Positions 28,275 through 36,152 of a stretch of 36,554 nt of DNA are shown here, one piece after another (position 1 is the stretch's first letter; every line of letters begins with the position of its first letter). The position numbers and the translations under genes were made by a program. Under the pieces are notes generated by a model. That model had not been told where the DNA came from. It searched no databases and saw nothing but the letters and a program-made list of their open reading frames with translations. The DNA comes from Chloroflexota bacterium (lineage in GTDB: Bacteria; Chloroflexota; Limnocylindria; Limnocylindrales; CSP1-4), in the NCBI GenBank assembly GCA_027364875.1, contig DAHXON010000028.1, positions 1 to 36,554 on the forward strand, given 5' to 3'.

Positions 28275-29741
28275 ATGCAGCTCGACGCGCTTCCGCCCGA
28301 TGACGATCCGGAGTCGCCGATCGCTCCGGCCGGACGCCATCCGCTCCTGTGGGGCGTCAACCTGCTCAGCGATCCCATCCATGGCTACATCGAGCTGACC
28401 AAGAGACTCACCCCCGAGCATGCCCGCCGGTTGGGCCTGGCCGAGGAATCCGCGTCCGAAGGCGACATCCTCGATTCCGCCTGGCTCCAGCGAATGCGGC
28501 GCATCAGCCAGCTCCAGAGCGCCCGGTGGGTCTTTCCCACGGCCGAGCACAGCCGCTTCACCCACAGCCTCGGGGTGATGCACGAGGCGGGCCTGTGGGC
28601 CCGACACCTCTACCCGAGCCTCGCTGCGACGCTGGCCTCGGAATCCGGGGAGACGGTTCCGTCGGAGGGGCTGGTGGTCGAGACGCTGCGGCTGGCGGGG
28701 TTGCTGCACGACGTGGGCCACGGGCCGTTCGCCCATTTCTTCGACGAGCACGTCCTGTGCCACTTCCCCGCGCCATCCGACCCGCGCCGGCGCGGCAAGA
28801 GCCTCACCCACGAGGACCTCTCGCAGCTGATCATCGAACGCGAGCTGGGCGAGCTCATCCGGGAGATCCGCAGAGCACCGGGCGAGATCCCCTCGCGTGA
28901 CGCGCTTCGGCCGGAGGAGACGATCGATCCTCGCTGGCTCTCGTTCCTGATCTCCAAGCCGGCGCTCTCCGACGCCTCGATGCCGCTCTGGCTCCGCTGG
29001 CTCCAGCCGCTCCTTTCGGGCGTGTTCACCGTGGACAACCTGGACTACGTGCGGCGCGACTCGTTTCTCATCGGCGTGTCAACGGGGCCCGTGGACGTGG
29101 AGAGGCTTCGGCGATACAGCTTCGTCGGCGAGCGCGGCCTCTCCCTGTACGAGCCCGGCCTCGGAGCCCTCGAGATGTTTCTCACGGCCCGGCTGTTCAT
29201 GTACCAGCAGATCTACTTCCACCGCTCCGTCCGGGCCATCGACCTGGATCTGGCGGAGGTATTCCGGCCGAGCATCCAGGCGATCTTCGGCGAGGGCTCG
29301 CCCGCTGACGACCTGGGCCACTACGCCGACCTGGACGAGTACGCGCTATTGCATCAGGCCGCGCTCTGGGCCCGGGGCGAGGCTCTCTCGCCGGCGCCGC
29401 GTCCCGGCGACGGTACGGTCACGGCCGAGGTGGGCCGGGTCTGGCGGGCCATCCTGCTCCGCCGCCCGCGCTGGCACGCCGAGCGCGAGGTCCGCCGGGT
29501 CTACGAGTCGGCCGAGCGGGCGACTTCCCTCGAATCGACGATCGCGGAGCTCGGTCCCGCGGAGGACGGCCGGGTGGCGGTCGATCTCGCGGAGGTGGAC
29601 GCCCGGCCGGCCGCCGCCACCGCCACCGATTCCCTGCTCGCGGTCGTGGGCCGCGATGGCGCCCCCGCGGCACCGCTCAGCCAGGCGCTGCTCCGGCTGC
29701 CCGCCTACGCGCTGGTTGCGCGGCGATACTCGAAGTCCTGA
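28275..29741 (+). CDS. HD-domain phosphohydrolase (dNTPase/SAMHD1-like)
   Basis: 488 residues. Metal-binding HD signature in order: EHSRFTHSLGVMHEA near residue 95 (first His), RLAGLLHDVGHGPFAHFFDEH near 140 (HD pair and next His), and VFTVDNLDYVRRDS near 258 (final Asp). NLLSDPIHGYIELT near the N-terminus is typical of this family. Relatives remove triphosphate from dNTPs or hydrolyse other nucleotides; the substrate here is undefined. The C-terminal 120 residues are less conserved. ATG 28275 has no ribosome-binding site and lies 6 nt behind TAGTCT (28263-28268), sharing the context GCTAGTCTTGG with the gene at 25249 (GCTAGACTTGG). Confidence 0.92.
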   Translation: MQLDALPPDDDPESPIAPAGRHPLLWGVNLLSDPIHGYIELTKRLTPEHARRLGLAEESASEGDILDSAWLQRMRRISQLQSARWVFPTAEHSRFTHSLGVMHEAGLWARHLYPSLAATLASESGETVPSEGLVVETLRLAGLLHDVGHGPFAHFFDEHVLCHFPAPSDPRRRGKSLTHEDLSQLIIERELGELIREIRRAPGEIPSRDALRPEETIDPRWLSFLISKPALSDASMPLWLRWLQPLLSGVFTVDNLDYVRRDSFLIGVSTGPVDVERLRRYSFVGERGLSLYEPGLGALEMFLTARLFMYQQIYFHRSVRAIDLDLAEVFRPSIQAIFGEGSPADDLGHYADLDEYALLHQAALWARGEALSPAPRPGDGTVTAEVGRVWRAILLRRPRWHAEREVRRVYESAERATSLESTIAELGPAEDGRVAVDLAEVDARPAAATATDSLLAVVGRDGAPAAPLSQALLRLPAYALVARRYSKS

Positions 29742-29791
29742 CGCCGCCATCTGCCGCTCGTTCGGGCGCCGGGCCGCCGACCCCTCGCCCG

Positions 29792-30757
29792 CTACTTCTT
29801 GGTCGGCGGCGCCGTCGGGACTATCGGGCAGGCCCTGGCCTTGTCCGGATAGATCGTCCGCATCTCCGCGATCTCGCAGCGGAAGGGCAGCACGTACATC
29901 GGGTCCACCCGGGCGACCTCGTGCTCGGGCAGGAGGTCGCGGGCAACGATCCCCGGATCGAGCGAGAACGTCGCCGTCTCGTTCGGGTTGAACAGGCCGA
30001 AGTGGACGTGGCAGCCGGTCGCGTTCCCGGTCGCGCCTTCGTAGCCGATGACCTGGCCCGCCTTGACGGTCTGGCCCACCTTGACCGTGATCTTGTACTC
30101 GTGGGCGTAGATCGAACGGAAGCCGTCTCCGTCGTCGATCACGACCGTCAGCGGCAGGCTGCTCCACCAGTGTTTCCGGTTGAACAGGTCCTTGTATGGC
30201 TGAAGGCTTTCCACCCAGCCCAGCTGGTCGTCGAAGGTCGTGCCCGTCGCGAGGACCGTGCCGTCGTGGGCCGCGAAGACCGGGTCGCCGCAGTTGGAGG
30301 CCATGTCGATTCCGTCATGGATTCGCTGGCCTTGGTAGAAGAAGTCGCCCCATTCCGACGGCCCGAAAGGCAGGGTGATGATCGGCGCGGCGAGAGGCCA
30401 GACGTAGCCGGTCAGGCTCGCGGGCGGAATGGTTGGGTCTCGGCTCGGCTCGGGAGTGGGCGCCAGGCTTTCGGTCGCAACGGCGCCGCTCGGAACGGAC
30501 GCGGAGGCTGGCACGGCCGCCTGGCCGGACGAGCCCGGTGAGCCGGACGCGCCGGTCACGGCCGTGGATTGGCCGGGCAGCAGCAGCACGACGAGCACGA
30601 CCTGCGCCAGCACGACGGCGCCGAGCACCATCCAGCCGTTGCGGGAGTGAGGCAGCAGGGGCCGCGACCGGGCCGCGTGGGAACGGACGAAGCGCTCCCT
30701 GGCGCGCTCGGGGACGGAATATGGCACGTGGCGCGCCGGGTCGTGCTGGACACTCAC
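29792..30757 (-). CDS. M23-family metallopeptidase, membrane anchored
   Basis: 321 residues. A basic cytoplasmic N-terminus, one signal-anchor helix at about 42-60 (WMVLGAVVLAQVVLVVLLL), a Ser/Pro/Ala-rich linker, then the LytM/M23 domain: HDGIDMASNCGDPVFAAHDG supplies the His and Asp zinc ligands and GCHVHFGLF the HxH motif. It should cleave peptidoglycan cross-bridges or a related glycopeptide outside the membrane. The C-terminal 50 residues carry two Cys (FRCEIAEM and ARACPIV). GTG 30757 has no ribosome-binding site and lies 6 nt behind TACAAC (30764-30769). It follows lysA by 80 nt on the same strand, so it may also be read from the lysine operon. Confidence 0.9.
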   Translation of the reverse strand: MSVQHDPARHVPYSVPERARERFVRSHAARSRPLLPHSRNGWMVLGAVVLAQVVLVVLLLPGQSTAVTGASGSPGSSGQAAVPASASVPSGAVATESLAPTPEPSRDPTIPPASLTGYVWPLAAPIITLPFGPSEWGDFFYQGQRIHDGIDMASNCGDPVFAAHDGTVLATGTTFDDQLGWVESLQPYKDLFNRKHWWSSLPLTVVIDDGDGFRSIYAHEYKITVKVGQTVKAGQVIGYEGATGNATGCHVHFGLFNPNETATFSLDPGIVARDLLPEHEVARVDPMYVLPFRCEIAEMRTIYPDKARACPIVPTAPPTKK

Positions 30758-30837
30758 GCGCTGGTTGTAACACGTCGGGGCGGCCCCTGTCCGGACGGGT
30801 CGGCAGGAAGTGAGGCCGCGCCCCCGCCGGCGGGCGG

Positions 30838-32160
30838 CTAGGACTCCCAGTTCGGGTCGATCTGGCGCTCCAGCACGTCCTCGGGATCCAGCCGCGGCCT
30901 GATGAGTCGGGCAACGCCGCCCTTCACGGCGACCTCCGCGGGACCTGGATGCGACAGGAACCAGGGCATCGATTCCGTGAAACCGTAGGCGCCCATGTCC
31001 AGGACGGCGACGAGATCGCCCACCCGCGGCCGCGGCAGGCACGTGCCGGTGGCGAAGACGTCGATGCCCGTGCACAGCGGCCCGGCGACCGTCACGGGGA
31101 CGAGGGCGCGGATCGAATCGGCCGCGAGCACGGCAAGACGGTGCTCGCTCCGGATCAGGGCCGGCCGGAGGGCATGGTTGATGCCGCCGTCCAGGATCGC
31201 GACCGGGGCGGAATCGGGGCCCTTGACGTCCACGACTCGAGCCACGTAGACGCCGGCGGGGCCCACGAGAAACCGGCCGGGCTCCAGGAGAACCTGCATG
31301 TCGCCGAGCTCGGGAACCTCGTCCCACCGCGCTCGGAGGCTTTGGAGGCGCCGCTGGAGCAGCGTCAGGTCGAGTGGCTCTTCGTCGTCGGCATAGGGAA
31401 TTCCCAGGCCGCCGCCCGCGTCGACCAGGCGCAGCCGCACCCCGACCTCACGGGTCACGTCGCGGGCCACGTCCACGAGCTGGGCCACGTGCGCGACGAG
31501 CTGGTCGGCGTCCCGCAGGTTCGACGCACCGAACGCGTGCAGGCCCAGCAGGTCCAGGTTGGGCGATCTGGCCGCGATCGCCGCCGCCTCGCTCAGCGTG
31601 GACAGCGGCATCCCGAACTTGCCTTCCACGCCTCCGATCAGCCTGACCGTCTCCAGCCGCGCGTCCTCCGAGACGGCCAACCGCAGGAGCACGGCCTGGC
31701 GCCGACCGGCCCGAGCGGCGATCGACTCGAGACGCCGTAGCTCGCCGATCGACTCGACTGTGATGGCGCCGATCCCGGCCGCGACGGCCGCCGCCAGTTC
31801 GTCGTCGCGCTTGCCGGGCCCGGTCATGGCGACGTTCGCGGGATCGAAGCCGGCCCGCAGGACCAGGGCCAGCTCACCGGCCGATGCAACGTCGGCGCCG
31901 ACTCCGGAGCGACCCAGATGGGCCACGACCGCCAGAGCCGGGTTGGCCTTGACCGCGAAGGCGACGCGGAAGCCGGGCGGCAGGATCGAGCGGAGCGCCT
32001 TGACGCGCCGGCCGATCAGGTCCAGGTCGTATAGGTAGAACGGCGTGCCGAAGACCTGTGCCAGCGACTCGGGGGCGAGGCCGGCCAGGCGGCCGCCCTG
32101 CAGGATGCCGTCGAGGTCGGTTTCGGCGGCCGCGCTCGCGGGGTCTTCGGTCTGGGTCAT
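30838..32160 (-). CDS. lysA: PLP-dependent decarboxylase, probable diaminopimelate decarboxylase
   Basis: 440 residues of the alanine-racemase-fold (type III) decarboxylases. The PLP Lys is K71 in FAVKANPAL; GGGLGIPY near 249 and EPGRFLVG near 293 bind the cofactor phosphate. Its place as last gene of dapB-dapA-dapD argues that it converts meso-diaminopimelate to lysine. The active-site segments are not typical LysA: GLHAFGASN replaces the usual GLHFHIGS, PLCTGIDVFA replaces the CESGD-type segment, and GAYGFTESMPWFLSHPGPAE resembles the exosortase-A-associated decarboxylase subfamily. I call it lysA on context with that reservation. ATG 32160 overlaps the dapD stop by 4 nt (ATGA). Confidence 0.84.
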   Translation of the reverse strand: MTQTEDPASAAAETDLDGILQGGRLAGLAPESLAQVFGTPFYLYDLDLIGRRVKALRSILPPGFRVAFAVKANPALAVVAHLGRSGVGADVASAGELALVLRAGFDPANVAMTGPGKRDDELAAAVAAGIGAITVESIGELRRLESIAARAGRRQAVLLRLAVSEDARLETVRLIGGVEGKFGMPLSTLSEAAAIAARSPNLDLLGLHAFGASNLRDADQLVAHVAQLVDVARDVTREVGVRLRLVDAGGGLGIPYADDEEPLDLTLLQRRLQSLRARWDEVPELGDMQVLLEPGRFLVGPAGVYVARVVDVKGPDSAPVAILDGGINHALRPALIRSEHRLAVLAADSIRALVPVTVAGPLCTGIDVFATGTCLPRPRVGDLVAVLDMGAYGFTESMPWFLSHPGPAEVAVKGGVARLIRPRLDPEDVLERQIDPNWES

Positions 32161-32984
32161 CGGAGTGCCTCTTCGAGGGCGACCCGCGCATCCGTGCGTT
32201 CGTCGCGGTACTTGACCACGATAGCCGCCGCGAGCGAAAGACCGTGTTCGGTGGCGAATTGGCCACTTGCCCGCCGGACGCCCGGTGCAACCACGGCTCC
32301 GGCGGGGACCGCGAGAGGCTGCTCGAGTGTTCCGACGATGACCCGCTCGCGGACCAGGTCGTACAGGCGGCTGGTGCCGGTCAGGACCACGCCCGCCGCG
32401 ATGACTGCGCCACGCTGCACGAGCACGCCTTCGAGAAGCGCCGCCTGCGCCCCGACGAACGCCTCGTCCTCGACGATGACCGGCCGGCGGCCGGCCGGTT
32501 CGAGCACGCCGCCGATCTGCACGCCGGCGGAGAGATGGACCCGCGAGCCGATCTGGGCGCACGAACCGACGAGCACGTGCGAGTCGACCATCGTGCCTTG
32601 GCCGATCCACGCGCCGACGTTGACGTAGCTCGGCGGCATGACGGTCACTCCGGGCGCGAGGTACGCGCCGGCCCGAACGCTCGTGCCTCCGGGAACGACG
32701 CGCCACGGCTTTCCCGCGGCGAGCGCCGCCTCGGCCTCGACCGAGTGAAGGAGGTCCTTGGGCGGCAGGCCGACGCGGTCCCGGAACTGGATGCCGTCGA
32801 AATCCCAGGTGCGGGTCTCGCGATCGGCGAACAGCCCGAGGATGGCCGACTGGACCGCCGGGTTGACGCGCCAGCCGCTGGGTGCCTGGGCGTCCGGCTC
32901 GGCGGCTCGAATCGCGCCGGAGTCGAGCGCCCGCAGGATCTCTTCGACCGAAGCGTTCGGTCCGAGCGCCGGTCGAGCGCTCAT
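32157..32984 (-). CDS. dapD: Tetrahydrodipicolinate N-succinyltransferase
   Basis: 275 residues, the usual DapD length. A helical N-terminal domain (VEEILRALDSGAIRAAEPD) is followed by a left-handed beta-helix of hexapeptide repeats with the DapD signature MPPSYVNVGAWIGQGTMVDS, VGSCAQIGSRVHLSAGVQIG and GVLEPAGRRPVIVEDEAFVG. It succinylates tetrahydrodipicolinate, so this organism uses the succinylase route to diaminopimelate; DapC and DapE must lie elsewhere. Overlaps both neighbours by 4 nt (ATGA). Confidence 0.96.
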   Translation of the reverse strand: MSARPALGPNASVEEILRALDSGAIRAAEPDAQAPSGWRVNPAVQSAILGLFADRETRTWDFDGIQFRDRVGLPPKDLLHSVEAEAALAAGKPWRVVPGGTSVRAGAYLAPGVTVMPPSYVNVGAWIGQGTMVDSHVLVGSCAQIGSRVHLSAGVQIGGVLEPAGRRPVIVEDEAFVGAQAALLEGVLVQRGAVIAAGVVLTGTSRLYDLVRERVIVGTLEQPLAVPAGAVVAPGVRRASGQFATEHGLSLAAAIVVKYRDERTDARVALEEALR

Positions 32985-33940
32985 GCGCGGCCGGGCGCGG
33001 CGACGGCCGGCGCGGTCGACTTCGAGCTCTCGCCGACGAGGCCGAGCGTCTCGAGCAGCATTCGCATTCGACCGCGGAACGGCTCTTCGAGCGGGAGAAG
33101 CGGCATTCGCATCGTGTCGCCGCAGAGGCCCATGATCGACATTGCCGTCTTGACCGGGCTCGGGTTCGGGCCGCCCACGAAGTTGGCCCGCATCAGCGGC
33201 AGCCAGCGCTCGTGCAGGCGGCGCGCCTGATCCCAATCGCCGGCAAACGCGGCGTCGCAGATCTCCGCCATCGGGCCCGGGATCTCGTTGGAGGTAGTGG
33301 AGATCACGCCGTCGCCGCCCATCGCCAGGAGCGGCAGCGTCCAGTTGTCGTCGCCCGAGAGGATCGAGAAGTCGGCCGGCCGTTCGCGCAGGATCGTCTG
33401 GATCTGCTCCATGTTCGCCGACGCTTCCTTGACGGCCACGATCCGCGGGTGCTCGGCCAATCGCAGAAGCGTGGCCGCCTCGATGTTCACGCCCGTCCTG
33501 CCGGGGATGTTGTAAACGATGATCGGCAGATCGCCTTCGTCTGCCACCGCCCGGAAATGGGCCTCCATCATTCGCTGGTCGGGCTTGTTGTAGTACGGGG
33601 CCACGACGAGGGCCGCGTCCACTCCAAGCGCCGCGGCCCGGCGGGTGGACTTGATGGCGGTCTGGGTGCTGTTGGACCCGGTCCCGGCGATCACCCGCAG
33701 GCGGTCGCGGCTCGGCCGCGCCCCGGCGATCTCGAGCGTGGTGCCGATGACCCACTCGTCTTCTTCGTGGCTCAGCGTGGGGGTCTCGCCCGTGGTTCCG
33801 CACGGGACCAGGCCGTGGATGCAGGCGTCGATCTGGCGGCGGACGAGGTTCCGGAACGCCGTCTCGTCGATCGAGCCGTCTTCTCTGAAGGGGGTGATGA
33901 GGGCGGTGAACGCTCCTCTGAACTGGCGGGCTGCGGGCAT
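32981..33940 (-). CDS. dapA: 4-hydroxy-tetrahydrodipicolinate synthase
   Basis: 319 residues. The Schiff-base Lys is K171 in IVAVKEASANM, Tyr143 sits in IIVYNIPGRTG, and the substrate loop is CGTTGETPTL near 47-56. It condenses pyruvate with aspartate semialdehyde. The N-terminus (RGAFTALITPF) is typical. ATG 33940 has AAGGAG 6 nt upstream. It follows dapB by 35 nt and is coupled to dapD by a 4-nt overlap. Confidence 0.97.
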   Translation of the reverse strand: MPAARQFRGAFTALITPFREDGSIDETAFRNLVRRQIDACIHGLVPCGTTGETPTLSHEEDEWVIGTTLEIAGARPSRDRLRVIAGTGSNSTQTAIKSTRRAAALGVDAALVVAPYYNKPDQRMMEAHFRAVADEGDLPIIVYNIPGRTGVNIEAATLLRLAEHPRIVAVKEASANMEQIQTILRERPADFSILSGDDNWTLPLLAMGGDGVISTTSNEIPGPMAEICDAAFAGDWDQARRLHERWLPLMRANFVGGPNPSPVKTAMSIMGLCGDTMRMPLLPLEEPFRGRMRMLLETLGLVGESSKSTAPAVAAPGRA

Positions 33941-33975
33941 TTCGGGCTCCTTCTGGGCTTGTCGCGGGGTTGGGT

Positions 33976-34755
33976 TCAGCGGGAAGTGGCGGCCGGCTCT
34001 CGGGCGGCCGCGATCATCGAGTTGACTACGGTTTCGAACGAGTGGAAGCCGGGCGCGCGCGGCTCGGCGAGCAGCCAGTCCGCGGCCGTCAGCGCGCCGG
34101 CGGCGTACGCCGAGCGGTCCCGCGCGGTCAGGCGCATCTCCAGGCTCTCCCCCGGAGCGTCGAAGCCGACGAGGTGCATACCCGGAGCGGCCCCGGCCCG
34201 GATGACGGCCACGTCCAGCTCGTCCGGGTCCGGAGAGCCGTGGGTCCGCGGAGTGGCCACGCGCGTCTTGCGCGGGTGAGCGGCGATGAGCCGGCGGGAG
34301 AGCTCGAGGGCGGTTCCGGAGGGGCGGTCCGCCTTGGTCCGGCGATGCCACTCGACGATGTACGGATCGTATTCGGCGAACGGGCCGAAGAGGCGGGCCG
34401 CTTCCTCGACGAGGCGGGCGAAGAGCATCACTCCCAGGCTGAAGCTGGGCGACGCGACGGCCGAGGCCCCGGCCGTGCGCAGGAGGCCCTCCGCGGCGGG
34501 GCGATCGGCGGCCCAGTTGGTGGTCCCTATGACGAAGCTGCGGACGCCGGCCTGCGTGGCTGCCCGGAGGTTGGACACGACGGCCTCGCCCGTGCTGAAG
34601 TCGAAGACGATCTCCGCCCCGTCGAAGCGCTCGGGGGCGTGGCCGGCGTCTGAGGCGGGCATGCCCAGGATGGCCAGCGGGGGAGTGCCGCGGCCCGCGA
34701 GGGCGGCCGCGACCGCGCGACCCATTGCCCCGTCTCCCGCGACGATGCTAAGCAT
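33976..34755 (-). CDS. dapB: 4-hydroxy-tetrahydrodipicolinate reductase
   Basis: 259 residues. The nucleotide-binding glycine motif is VAGDGAMG near the N-terminus; FDFSTGEAVVSNL and FVIGTTNW are typical DapB segments. The catalytic segment reads EWHRRTKADRPSGTALEL: the first His (H137) and the Lys (K141) are kept, but the second His of the usual HH pair is Arg. It reduces the DapA product with NAD(P)H. ATG 34755 has GGAGG 7 nt upstream. First structural gene of the operon, preceded by the attenuator described separately. Confidence 0.93.
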   Translation of the reverse strand: MLSIVAGDGAMGRAVAAALAGRGTPPLAILGMPASDAGHAPERFDGAEIVFDFSTGEAVVSNLRAATQAGVRSFVIGTTNWAADRPAAEGLLRTAGASAVASPSFSLGVMLFARLVEEAARLFGPFAEYDPYIVEWHRRTKADRPSGTALELSRRLIAAHPRKTRVATPRTHGSPDPDELDVAVIRAGAAPGMHLVGFDAPGESLEMRLTARDRSAYAAGALTAADWLLAEPRAPGFHSFETVVNSMIAAAREPAATSR

Positions 34756-34818
34756 TCCGTTGCCTCCGATTCGTGTTGCGTTCCGGCGCGCCTGTGGGCG
34801 CTGTCGATGCTTTCGGGC

Positions 34819-34858
34819 AAAACAAAAGGCCGCGGCCACCGCTACCGGTGTCGCGGCC
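34819..34858 (-). terminator. Attenuator terminator in the dapB leader
   Basis: Reading the minus strand: GGCCGCG (plus 34852-34858), CACCG, loop GTAG, CGGTG, CGCGGCC (plus 34828-34834), with a small internal loop, then TTTTGTTTT (plus 34819-34827). It lies inside the transcript 64 nt before dapB, between the leader ORF and dapB, so full readthrough must be regulated. Confidence 0.88.
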
Positions 34859-34909
34859 CTCCGGAGCCTCACCCCTGGCTCCGCGGTTCACTCCGAACTC
34901 CGCCGAGCC

Positions 34910-34996
34910 CTAGGGCCTTGCCTCCGGGCAGGGCCGCCAGCGCTTCGCCTTGGGCTTGGAGAACTCTCGGTCGACCATGGTTCGCGGATTATGCAT
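34910..34996 (-). CDS. Lysine-rich leader peptide of the dap operon (candidate)
   Basis: 28 codons from ATG 34996 to TAG 34910. AGGAG lies 8 nt upstream (plus 35005-35009). The peptide is basic, with SKPKAKRW at its centre: three Lys codons within five (AAG at 34955, 34949 and 34943), followed by Arg and Trp. Just after these codons lies GCGGCCCT (plus 34930-34937), exactly complementary to AGGGCCGC (plus 34853-34860), which contains the 5' arm of the terminator. A CGGAGCC/GGCTCCG hairpin (plus 34862-34883) fills the space between. Together these form the parts of a ribosome-mediated attenuator: stalling at Lys codons would free the first segment to pair and block termination. I know no described lysine leader of this kind, so the function is inference. 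Confidence 0.6.
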   Translation of the reverse strand: MHNPRTMVDREFSKPKAKRWRPCPEARP

Positions 34997-35028
34997 CACC
35001 GGGGCTCCTATGCGCAAGCGTTGCGGTG

Positions 35029-35057
35029 ATTATGCAGGGTGCATAAGGCGCGGTGAA
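35029..35057 (-). promoter_or_regulatory. Promoter and operator of the dap operon
   Basis: Minus strand -35 TTCACC (35052-35057), 17-nt spacer, -10 CATAAT (35029-35034), giving a start near 35022 and a 26-nt leader before the leader ORF. A perfect inverted repeat TTATGCA-CCC-TGCATAA (35030-35046) fills the spacer and overlaps the -10 box, a repressor-like position. The half-site TGCATAATC recurs 41 bp downstream (plus 34987-34995), at the leader start codon. Confidence 0.6.
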
Positions 35058-35144
35058 TAGAGCGCATGCAGGCCGGATATAGCCGCGCGCTCTTTGGCGC
35101 TTCCGGCGCCGCCGGCGGTCGATCGCGAAAAGCGCGGACCGAGA

Positions 35145-35326
35145 CTTACGCCCCAGGTAAGCATCGAGCAGGCAGAGCCGGGATTCACGCCGGGCGTAAG
35201 GGATCGACGCGCAAACCGTCGGTTGCTTACGCCCAAGGTAAGCATCGAGCAGTCAGAGCCGGGATTTACGCCGGGCGTAAGGATTCGACGCGCAAACCGC
35301 CGGTTGCTTACGCCCCGGGTAGGCAG
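35145..35326. repeat. Tandem 81-bp repeat, two full units and a partial third
   Basis: Unit 1 is 35145-35225, unit 2 is 35226-35306, and a partial third begins at 35307. The two full units differ at about six positions. Each unit has internal symmetry: CTTAC...GTAAG at its start, then an ACGCCGGGCGTAAG-type palindrome (TTACGCC-G-GGCGTAA in unit 2), so TTACGCC-type sites recur in both orientations. Length is a multiple of three and open frames cross it on both strands, but they carry no recognisable protein. There are no CRISPR-like unique spacers. The remaining intergenic sequence from 35058 to 35372 shows only a weak GAGCGC/GCGCTC hairpin (35060-35092). Confidence 0.85.
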
Positions 35327-35372
35327 CCCGAGGACGGGCCTGGAGAGGTTGGAGATGGGCCAGGCCCCGGAA

Positions 35373-36152
35373 CTAGTTACCGTGGGCGGCCGTGCTCGGC
35401 GCATCGGCCACCCACTCGGACGGCGTCCGAAAGAGCACCGATAGACCGATGCCGAGCCAGGCGAGCGCGGCCATCTCGGTTGGGAGGCTGAAGCTGGGGC
35501 CACCTGTGGGATCGAAGTCGTAGCCGAAGTGGCCGTTCCAGACCATTCCCATCAGCATGGCTGAGAAGACCGTAAGAACGAAGAGCGGGATCCGCGGCAA
35601 TCGCGATCGGGCGAGCATGGCCGCCGCCCAGAGGGTCGACGTCCCCCACAGCAACAGTGCGAACCCGGCGTTGGCTCCTTCGAACGCCTGGTAGTCGGTC
35701 CACCAAGGGAAACCAAGCAGGTGGACGGCATGGATGTACGACCCGCCGACCAGGATCGCGGCCGCGAGTCCCGCGTTCACCCAACGGCTGACGCGCGAGC
35801 CGCCGGTCCAGAGCGGCGGCAGCACAAGGACGCCGAGCCCGACTACGACTTCGCCCATCGGTGCGAAGACGGACGCGAGGTTGATCGCATCCTGGTCGAA
35901 GCCTGCCTCGCGGATTGCGAACGCCACGGACCACACGAGCGCGCCGAAGGCGATCACGAGCCCGGGAAGCCGGCGCAGCCACCAGCCGCGTCCTTCGGGC
36001 GAGTTGGCCGTCAGGTGGGCGTCGAGCGCGCCGAGAAGCACGTCCGCGACCCGGGCTACGCTGGCCGGCTGCTGTTCGAGCATCGCCTCGAACTCGTCGC
36101 CGTATCGAGCGCGCCAGCGACGCGGATAGAGTCGAACGAGCAGCGTCTTCAT
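35373..36152 (-). CDS. Membrane protein encoded with a PadR regulator
   Basis: 259 residues. The soluble N-terminus begins LLVRLYPRRWRARYGDEFEA, a motif common in membrane proteins encoded next to PadR regulators (HAAS-like). It is followed by about six membrane helices (LVIAFGALVWSVAFAI, VVVGLGVLVLPPLW, LAAAILVGGSYIHAV, FALLLWGTSTLWAAAML, FVLTVFSAMLMGMVW, MAALAWLGIGLSVLF). Such pairs have been linked to sensing envelope stress or to export control, but this one is unassigned. The ATG overlaps the padR stop by 4 nt, so the two are coupled. Confidence 0.82.
   Translation of the reverse strand: MKTLLVRLYPRRWRARYGDEFEAMLEQQPASVARVADVLLGALDAHLTANSPEGRGWWLRRLPGLVIAFGALVWSVAFAIREAGFDQDAINLASVFAPMGEVVVGLGVLVLPPLWTGGSRVSRWVNAGLAAAILVGGSYIHAVHLLGFPWWTDYQAFEGANAGFALLLWGTSTLWAAAMLARSRLPRIPLFVLTVFSAMLMGMVWNGHFGYDFDPTGGPSFSLPTEMAALAWLGIGLSVLFRTPSEWVADAPSTAAHGN

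Noticed and set aside
34760-35020. L-box lysine riboswitch upstream of dapB
   Set aside because: None of the conserved L-box blocks is visible; the leader has an ORF and alternative pairing instead.
35145-35326. CRISPR-like repeat array
   Set aside because: Units are directly adjacent 81-bp copies with no unique spacers and no cas genes.
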